Shown: positions 15,214 to 20,367 of the stretch, one piece after another
How positions within the stretch are numbered: position 1 is the stretch's first letter
Layout: the number at the start of each line of letters is the position of its first letter
Source: JBEIJQ01 sp040380145
GTDB lineage: Bacteria > Bacteroidota > Bacteroidia > Chitinophagales > Saprospiraceae
Assembly (NCBI GenBank): GCA_040380145.1
Contig: JBEIJQ010000045.1
Coordinates: forward strand, 1-20,367
DNA length: 20,367 nt
Direction of reading: 5' to 3'
Made by a program: the position numbers and the translations under genes
Notes under the pieces: generated by a model
What the model was told of the DNA's origin: nothing
Seen by the model: the letters and a program-made list of their open reading frames with translations, nothing else
The model's database searches: none

Positions 15214-15276
15214 ATGAAAAACAACTCAAAAAGCGCTTTTCCGATGCCATTCCCGCAATCCAACGACACGCCGTGA
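15214..15276 (+). other. possible 20-codon leader ORF overlapping the batD-like start
   Basis: ATG at 15214 opens a frame for MKNNSKSAFPMPFPQSNDTP. Its TGA stop (15274-15276) overlaps the GTG start of the batD-like gene (15273-15275) as GTGA. This geometry is typical of translational coupling. There is no ribosome-binding sequence and no known family, so the peptide may never be made or may matter only as a coupling device. Confidence 0.25.
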
Positions 15277-16949
15277 AAAAATACGCCCTGCAACTGTCGC
15301 TCCTGTTCGCCCTGCTCGGTTTCTCCGCTGTCGATGTTGCTGCCCAGGCCACCAGGTTCGAGGGCCGCACGAGCATGCGCAAGGTCATCGCCGGCGAAAC
15401 CTTCGAATTGACCTTCACGCTGTACAACGCCGAAAAAGGCCGTTTCTCCCCGCCCGACCTCGACAAATGGAAAGTGCTCGAAGGCCCCAACCAAGGACAG
15501 GGCAGCCAGACGGTCTATGTCAACGGCCGTATGAACCACCAGCGATGGACCGAGTACAGCTATGTGCTCCGGGCCCCGGAAAACCCCGGAAAATACACCA
15601 TCGCGCCCGCTCAAATGTCCGTCAACGGCCAGAACCTTGCCACCAAGCCACTCGAAATAGAGGTGGTACGGCCGGCTTCCCCCAATCCCAACGCCAAGCG
15701 CGAACAGGACATCAGCCTCGGCAACCAAGTCGTCCTCGTAGCGGAGCCACTGACGCAAAACACGTTGGCGGGCGAACTCGTGCCGGTGGATTTTCGCCTC
15801 TACTACCGGGTGCCGCTCCAAGAGTACGATGTGGTTTCCCTGCCCGACATCCTCAACGCCAATGTGGTCGAGGTCGAAAAGTTCGACCCCTCGCTCGAAG
15901 ATCGCATGCTGAACGGGCTTTCCTACTCCACCCAGGTGCTGCGCCGCCTCGCCGTTTATCCGCTTTCCGACGGCACCCTCGATATCGGCCCCATGCTGGT
16001 CCGCGTCCATGTGCCGATCAGCGATCCATGGTCGATCTTTTTTTCGCAAGTGATGCCCTACGAACTGGAAAGCGCGCCCGTCCGGATCCGCATCCTGCCG
16101 CCGCCGGCCCCGCCCACAGATGCCAACGGTGGCGGAGTGGGCGACTATCGCGTGTACGCCGCGGTGGACCGGACCGAACTGAGCACCGACGACGCGCTGC
16201 AGCTCTCGCTGACTGTAGAGGGAAAAGGAGACCTGCGCACCGTCAACCCTCCCCTGCTCGACCTGCCCGCCGAATCCTTCGAGGTGTTCGAGCCGACCAT
16301 CGAAGACGGCCCCTCGACCTATGAAAACGGCTCCCCGACCGGCTGGAAACGGTTTGTCTGGACGATCCTGCCCCGCACCGCCGCCGATCCAGCCCGGATC
16401 CCCGTGGATTTCACCTGGCTGGACACCCGCAGCCGATCCTATCGCCGATTGGACACCGTTCTGCAGGTGCGCATAGTGCCGGGTAACCGAAAGTCGGACG
16501 CCACGGCCGATTTGGACTATGCCCACCAAGACATACGGCCCTATCGCGCCGGCGGCGTACTGACCGCCGACCGCACGCCGTTTTTCTCCTCGTGGGCCTA
16601 CAAATGCCTGTGGAGCCTTCCGTTTTTGTTGGTGCTGGCCGCCCTGACACGGCGTTTTTTGCCCAAAAAATTCTTGGAAATACCGGCCGTTCGCAAAGCC
16701 GATGCGCCCCGCGAGAATGGCGCACGGGAACATCTGCCGCAGGATCCGCTGCTGCTTCGGGCGTTCGAAGCCAAAAAAGCCGCAAACGCCCAAGAATTTT
16801 ACCGCGCTCTGTACGAATGGACGCTATCGGCGGGCGACGGGGAAAAATCCGTCTCCGATCTGCGCCGCCACTGCGAAAGAGTCCTCTATGCCGGCGTACC
16901 GCCCGACGATCTCGAAAAGGTCTGGAAAAAAGTGCCTACCGGCCGCTGA
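15273..16949 (+). CDS. BatD-like membrane protein (oxygen-tolerance/BatD family)
   Basis: Predicted periplasm-facing membrane protein of the BatD family, 558 residues. Family members usually belong to moxR-bat clusters linked to aerotolerance or stress; biochemistry is poorly known. The start is GTG at 15273, chosen because it gives a signal peptide (residues 1-24, LQLSLLFALLGFSAV core) and no in-frame upstream ATG precedes it. Residues about 26-135 hold the typical first BatD beta-domain (MRKVIAGETFELTFTLYN, then YSYVLRAPENPGKYTIAPA), with further beta-sandwich segments to about 430. One transmembrane segment is at about 441-463, then a basic cytosolic tail with helices. None of the other bat genes is adjacent. 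It converges on ccmF with a 14-bp overlap. Confidence 0.85.
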   Translation: MKKYALQLSLLFALLGFSAVDVAAQATRFEGRTSMRKVIAGETFELTFTLYNAEKGRFSPPDLDKWKVLEGPNQGQGSQTVYVNGRMNHQRWTEYSYVLRAPENPGKYTIAPAQMSVNGQNLATKPLEIEVVRPASPNPNAKREQDISLGNQVVLVAEPLTQNTLAGELVPVDFRLYYRVPLQEYDVVSLPDILNANVVEVEKFDPSLEDRMLNGLSYSTQVLRRLAVYPLSDGTLDIGPMLVRVHVPISDPWSIFFSQVMPYELESAPVRIRILPPPAPPTDANGGGVGDYRVYAAVDRTELSTDDALQLSLTVEGKGDLRTVNPPLLDLPAESFEVFEPTIEDGPSTYENGSPTGWKRFVWTILPRTAADPARIPVDFTWLDTRSRSYRRLDTVLQVRIVPGNRKSDATADLDYAHQDIRPYRAGGVLTADRTPFFSSWAYKCLWSLPFLLVLAALTRRFLPKKFLEIPAVRKADAPRENGAREHLPQDPLLLRAFEAKKAANAQEFYRALYEWTLSAGDGEKSVSDLRRHCERVLYAGVPPDDLEKVWKKVPTGR

Positions 16950-19470
16950 CCGTCGCCGAACGGGCCTTGCCGCCCACATACCGGAAAATGCTCAGGGCCA
17001 AACCGCCCATCAGCAGGATTTTCCCCAGCCAAACAAGGTTGATTCCCGGAAAATGGATGGCCTCGAGCAAAATCGCCGGGGCCGGTGATTCGCCGATCGA
17101 GAACTCCGCCTTGTCCTCCTGCGGATACAGCTTGGGGAATCGCAGTTCCAAACCCAGTTCGGGCACGAACACGGGCACGTTCAACTGGGCGTCCCCGCGC
17201 AGGACGTACACCGGCTCCACGCGCCAGACCGAATCCGTGGCCACCGCGATCACCTTGAGCTTGGCGCCCACGGCGATATCGCCAGCCTCCGCCGATTTCA
17301 AATAATCGGAATTGGTCGTGGGGAGCTGGAACCCTTCGAAAACCACGCGGTAGCGCGCGTTGGGGATCGTGTCGTACTTGGCCAACTTGTGCGTGCTCCA
17401 AGCCACCGAATCCCGCAACTGCTGCTGTTGGAACGGCCCCAGCCACGTCCAGTCGGGCTGCGCGGTGCAGAAAATGTCCCGCCCGAGGTAATGCTTGGTG
17501 GACGGGTTTTTGGCCGTCATCTTGGGCCCCTCGGCGGCCATCTCGAACATGATGTGCGGGTGCAGGTGGAAGGTCTCCACCACTTTCCCCTCCGCATCTT
17601 TGCGCTGGAAACGCACCTCATAGGTCTGCGTACGGTTGTTCTCGACCTTGTCCGACAGGTAACAGGCCTCGTACCAGCCCGTTTTGACGCCCGCCGCATC
17701 GTAAAATTCTTTCATAGGCAAGGGCAAACCCTTGTACAAGGTCACAAACTCATTGTTCTGCCGGTTCACATTGTCGATCTTTTCGGCATAAAAACCCGTA
17801 GAAATGGATTCTTTCAAGGCTCCGGAAAAAAAAACGCCCCACATCAACAGCCCGAAACCCAGATGCGAAAGGGCCGCGCCCGCCGTGCGCAGATTGTTGC
17901 GCAGGAAACTGAACAAATAATCGGCATTGCCCCAAAAGGCAAAGCCGCCGGTGAACAACAGCATCCAGAACTGCCAGTATTTCGGTTCCCAAATGCCCGT
18001 CAGCAACACGGCCGCCACCGTACAGACCAACGAGAGCAGGGCAGCGGGCAACACGCCGCGCTGCCAAAAGCGACGCGTGTTCGCCCGGTCGGCGTCCACC
18101 TTGTAGCGCAGAAACTGCGCGAACCCCGACAATGCCCCGATCAGCAGCGCGATCCAGATCTGAAAACGGTTGTGGTGGGCAACGGCATCCTGCGGCGGGC
18201 TCCAGCGCGCCTCAATGGCCGACCAGCCCGTAGCGTCGAACAATACTTGACGGATTTTGTCGTACACCGGCACCGAAGTCGTGAACGTGATCAGGATCGC
18301 CGAAAACAACAGCACCAGCGAGCCCATGAACATCCAAAACTCCCGCGAGTAAATGCTCTCCTCGCCTTCCGGCGAGGGAATTTCTTTTTTTCTGGAAAAA
18401 ACAAAATACAGCGACAGTCCGATGCCCGCCGCCAAAAACAGCACCAGCTGCCATTCCAGGCCCATCTGCGTGAAAGCGTGCACGGAAGTGTCGCCCAACA
18501 CGCCGCTGCGGGTCAAAAAGGTGGAATAAACGACCAACAGAAAAGAGGCGAGGTAAAATCCGAAAACACCCAAGAGCGAACGGCCCGTGTTGCGGGCGAT
18601 CAGGGCGCAGTGAATGCCCGCGATCAGCAACAGCCAGGGCACCAGCGAAGCGTTTTCCACCGGATCCCAGGCCCAATAACCGCCGAAACTCAGCGCTTCG
18701 TAGGCCCAAGCGCCGCCCATCACGATCCCCGTGCCCAAAATGGCCCCGGAAAACAAGGCCCACGGCATCGAAGGCTGCAGCCACTCCCGGTAACGCCTCG
18801 TCCAAAGCCCCGCGATCGCGTAGGCAAAGGGCACCAGGGTTGAAGCAAATCCCAAAAACAGCGTGGGCGGGTGGATGGTCATCCAATAATTTTGCAGCAA
18901 AGGGTTGAGTCCCCGTGCCCGCTGGCGGATGATCTCGATATAATCCGGCACCGATATCTCGTTGAGCTCTTTGAGCAGCACGAACGGGCTGCTCCCGATC
19001 CGGGCATCGCCCGAACCGATGTAATAGCCCAACACCATCGAAGACAAAAACATCTGCACCCCGGCGAACACGGCCATCACGGGCGATTCCCAATCGCCTT
19101 TGCGGAACAGCAGCACCAGTCCCAGCACCACATGCCAAAACATCCACAGCAGGAAACTGCCTTCCTGGCCTTCCCAAAAGGCCGAAAACAGGTATCGGAA
19201 CTCCAAATTCTGGTTGACGTGCTCCGCCACGTAACTGTACTCGAACCAGCGGTTGAGCATCATCGTGAAGATCAGCGCCACGGCGCCCACCACCGACAGC
19301 GAATGGACGATGAAGGCCGTGCGGGCCAAGCGCAGCCAGCCCGTTTGGAGCAGCGGTTGATCGCGGCGCGCCGTGGAAACGGCATAAGAAACAGTGGCGC
19401 AAAGCGCCGACACAAAGGCGAGGGCCAACAACAGGCGGCCCGTTTCGCCGATCCAGTAATGTTCGTTCAT
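16936..19470 (-). CDS. ccmF: cytochrome c maturation haem lyase CcmF (CcmF/CcsA superfamily)
   Basis: Inner-membrane protein that ligates haem, delivered by CcmE, to apocytochrome c in the periplasm (System I). It has 844 residues with multiple membrane segments. The WWD domain is at 252-280 (GYWAWDPVENASLVPWL at 264-280). All four functional histidines seem present: His200 (TIHPPTLFLG), His287 (GIHCAL), His331 (SVHAF) and His536 (SHLGFG), matching E. coli CcmF H173, H261, H303 and H491. A large soluble region lies at about 555-805 before a last membrane segment at about 810-830, making the protein roughly 200 residues longer than E. coli CcmF. It starts 6 bp after the ccmE stop. Confidence 0.92.
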   Translation of the reverse strand: MNEHYWIGETGRLLLALAFVSALCATVSYAVSTARRDQPLLQTGWLRLARTAFIVHSLSVVGAVALIFTMMLNRWFEYSYVAEHVNQNLEFRYLFSAFWEGQEGSFLLWMFWHVVLGLVLLFRKGDWESPVMAVFAGVQMFLSSMVLGYYIGSGDARIGSSPFVLLKELNEISVPDYIEIIRQRARGLNPLLQNYWMTIHPPTLFLGFASTLVPFAYAIAGLWTRRYREWLQPSMPWALFSGAILGTGIVMGGAWAYEALSFGGYWAWDPVENASLVPWLLLIAGIHCALIARNTGRSLLGVFGFYLASFLLVVYSTFLTRSGVLGDTSVHAFTQMGLEWQLVLFLAAGIGLSLYFVFSRKKEIPSPEGEESIYSREFWMFMGSLVLLFSAILITFTTSVPVYDKIRQVLFDATGWSAIEARWSPPQDAVAHHNRFQIWIALLIGALSGFAQFLRYKVDADRANTRRFWQRGVLPAALLSLVCTVAAVLLTGIWEPKYWQFWMLLFTGGFAFWGNADYLFSFLRNNLRTAGAALSHLGFGLLMWGVFFSGALKESISTGFYAEKIDNVNRQNNEFVTLYKGLPLPMKEFYDAAGVKTGWYEACYLSDKVENNRTQTYEVRFQRKDAEGKVVETFHLHPHIMFEMAAEGPKMTAKNPSTKHYLGRDIFCTAQPDWTWLGPFQQQQLRDSVAWSTHKLAKYDTIPNARYRVVFEGFQLPTTNSDYLKSAEAGDIAVGAKLKVIAVATDSVWRVEPVYVLRGDAQLNVPVFVPELGLELRFPKLYPQEDKAEFSIGESPAPAILLEAIHFPGINLVWLGKILLMGGLALSIFRYVGGKARSATVSGR

Positions 19471-19476
19471 GTACGA

Positions 19477-19860
19477 TCAGCGTTTTTCCGCCGTGAAACT
19501 TTGGTCATATTTGGAAGGGCATTTCAGCAGCATGTCCTCCGCCAAAAAACGCTCCCCGTCGAGCCTGCCCGTGAGCACGATCTGTTCGGTGCGCTCGAAA
19601 TCCTGCGGCTTGGCCCCGTGAAAGACCACCGGTTTTTCGATCCCGTTCTTGTCCTTCATCGAGAAAGTGAACTCCCCGCTTTGTGCATCGAACGCAATGG
19701 GCTTGTCCACCACCAAGGTGCCCACGATCTGGTGTGTCTGGTCGGGCGCCTTCAACACGTCGTCGAAATTGGAGTAGGTGCCGAAATCGCCGGCCACCGA
19801 AACCAAGATGCCCACGGCCACCGCAATGGCCACAAGGGCGATGATGTGTATGGTTTTCAT
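19477..19860 (-). CDS. ccmE: cytochrome c maturation haem chaperone CcmE, cysteine (CxxxY) type
   Basis: Membrane-anchored periplasmic haem chaperone that carries haem to CcmF. It has 127 residues from the ATG at 19860 (MKTIHIIALVAIAVAVG); a 15-residue upstream extension starting from a non-ATG codon is rejected. One N-terminal anchor lies at residues 4-22. The OB-fold part includes QIVGTLVVDKPI at 44-55 and the strand EQIVLTGRLDGERFLAEDML at 92-111. The haem-attachment position reads LLKCPSKYDQ, with Cys114 and Tyr118: C-x3-Y instead of the usual H-x3-Y. Cysteine-type CcmE is known from archaea and some bacteria such as Desulfovibrio. It forms a two-gene unit with ccmF. Confidence 0.9.
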   Translation of the reverse strand: MKTIHIIALVAIAVAVGILVSVAGDFGTYSNFDDVLKAPDQTHQIVGTLVVDKPIAFDAQSGEFTFSMKDKNGIEKPVVFHGAKPQDFERTEQIVLTGRLDGERFLAEDMLLKCPSKYDQSFTAEKR

Positions 19861-19902
19861 TGAAAAAGGATGAAAAGAAAAAAAGAAAACCTTTTTGCCG
19901 CG

Positions 19903-19910
19903 CAAAGGTA
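19903..19910 (-). promoter_or_regulatory. probable -7 box of the ccmE-ccmF unit
   Basis: TACCTTTG followed by CG on the minus strand is a perfect TAnnTTTG match and predicts a leader of about 38 nt, rich in T and C, before ccmE. No TTG lies 19-21 nt upstream, so only the -7 element is supported. Confidence 0.5.
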
Positions 19911-19995
19911 GTCCGACATTGCCTTTTTAACCCGTAAATGGCCGGCTTGTTTTGTGGTTTTCGGAAAAAAGACAAAAAGCCGACACGGCCCCGCC

Positions 19996-20032
19996 AAAAA
20001 AAACCGGCCATCCCGAGGTGGGATGGCCGGTT
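19996..20032 (-). terminator. intrinsic terminator of the YceI-family gene
   Basis: A perfect 13-bp GC-rich stem (20002-20014 with 20020-20032, AACCGGCCATCCC) closes a 5-nt loop. On the minus strand the stem runs directly into eight T residues (19996-20003, two of them also in the stem). It lies 22 bp past the YceI stop codon and separates that gene from ccmE. Confidence 0.9.
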
Positions 20033-20054
20033 CACGGACAGAAAAAGGGTTCGA

Positions 20055-20367
20055 TCACTTGGCGTCGTAGCGCTGCACATCCACCGTGATCTTGATTTTT
20101 TCGGCGATCTTGGCGCCGGCGCCGCCGGGGACGGAGATGCCGAAGTCGGCCAGCTTGACATAGAATTCAGAGAAAGCGCCGTACACGCCGCCCTTCACAT
20201 GGATCTTGCCGTCGGCGGTGACGCTCTTGGTCACCCCGTGCATCGTGAGGTCACCGGTGACCTTCACATTGTACGAACCGTTCTGCTTGAGGTCCAACTT
20301 GGCGAAATCCACGATGGTGCCCTTGAAAACGGCGTTGGGGAATTTTTCGGAATTCATATAACCTTCC
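20055..20367 (-). CDS. YceI family protein (partial, 5' end beyond window)
   Basis: C-terminal part of a YceI-like protein, a lipocalin-like beta-barrel family; the few solved members bind polyprenoid lipids, and most are periplasmic. About 104 codons are visible. Family features: the (E/D)xFPNAVFKGTI segment near the visible start, GDLTMHGVTKSVT (YceI L-T-x-H-G-x-T/V-x) in the middle, and the C-terminal strand region KLADFGI followed by KIKITVDVQ. An ATG at 20357 exists, but the frame stays open to the edge (EGYM) and the FPNA motif is normally internal, so the gene most likely begins outside the window. Function in this organism is unknown. Confidence 0.88.
   Translation of the reverse strand, partial: EGYMNSEKFPNAVFKGTIVDFAKLDLKQNGSYNVKVTGDLTMHGVTKSVTADGKIHVKGGVYGAFSEFYVKLADFGISVPGGAGAKIAEKIKITVDVQRYDAK

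Noticed and set aside
15204..16793. 529-codon minus-strand frame opposite the batD-like gene
   Set aside because: It is antisense shadow. The plus strand has a signal peptide, BatD beta-domains and a transmembrane segment in the right order.
1..20367. tRNA genes, CRISPR arrays, insertion sequences, phage or defence genes
   Set aside because: None was seen on either strand. The genes are compact, mostly housekeeping, and no direct repeats or integrase/transposase-like proteins occur.

Overview
The window is a stretch of ordinary chromosome from a member of the Bacteroidota. Three things point there: two secreted proteins end in type IX secretion (T9SS) type A sorting domains; the promoters match the Bacteroidota form (a TTG/TTTG box, then 19-21 nt, then TAnnTTTG); and clear Shine-Dalgarno sequences are generally absent. 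The GC-rich coding sequence and the gene content would fit a Saprospirales/Lewinella-like organism, but that finer placement is a guess.

Left part (1-6949, all minus strand). The fused str-S10 ribosomal cluster reads, in transcription order, rpsL, rpsG, fusA, rpsJ, rplC, rplD, rplW, rplB, rpsS, rplV; rplV runs off the left edge. There is no tuf gene between fusA and rpsJ. A well-formed promoter precedes rpsL, and a second -7 box follows the fusA stop codon in front of rpsJ.

Middle part (7010-11571, minus strand). ribE (riboflavin synthase, TTG start) is followed upstream by two tandem, paralogous T9SS cargo proteins. They share a block of about 280 residues and a sorting domain but carry different N-terminal modules: a protease-associated (PA) domain in one and a MAM/jelly-roll-like domain in the other. 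Each of these three genes is its own transcription unit. In two of the junctions the terminator of one gene is interlocked with the promoter of the next.

Right part (11845-20367). A DedA-family membrane protein (+) converges on a two-gene unit scpA-lpxL-like (-), whose genes overlap by ATGA. scpA is divergent from dapD (+). dapD is followed by a BatD-like membrane protein (+) that starts with GTG and may be preceded by a 20-codon leader ORF. This converges, with a 14-bp overlap, on the cytochrome c maturation pair ccmE-ccmF (-). CcmE carries a C-x3-Y motif in place of the usual H-x3-Y haem-attachment motif. A YceI-family gene with a strong terminator is cut by the right edge.

I saw no tRNA, rRNA, CRISPR array, insertion sequence, phage gene or defence system. 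No gap between genes exceeds 300 bp. The most interesting items are the cysteine-type CcmE, the domain-swapped T9SS pair and the interlocked terminator/promoter junctions. Nothing here amounts to a clearly new multi-gene system.
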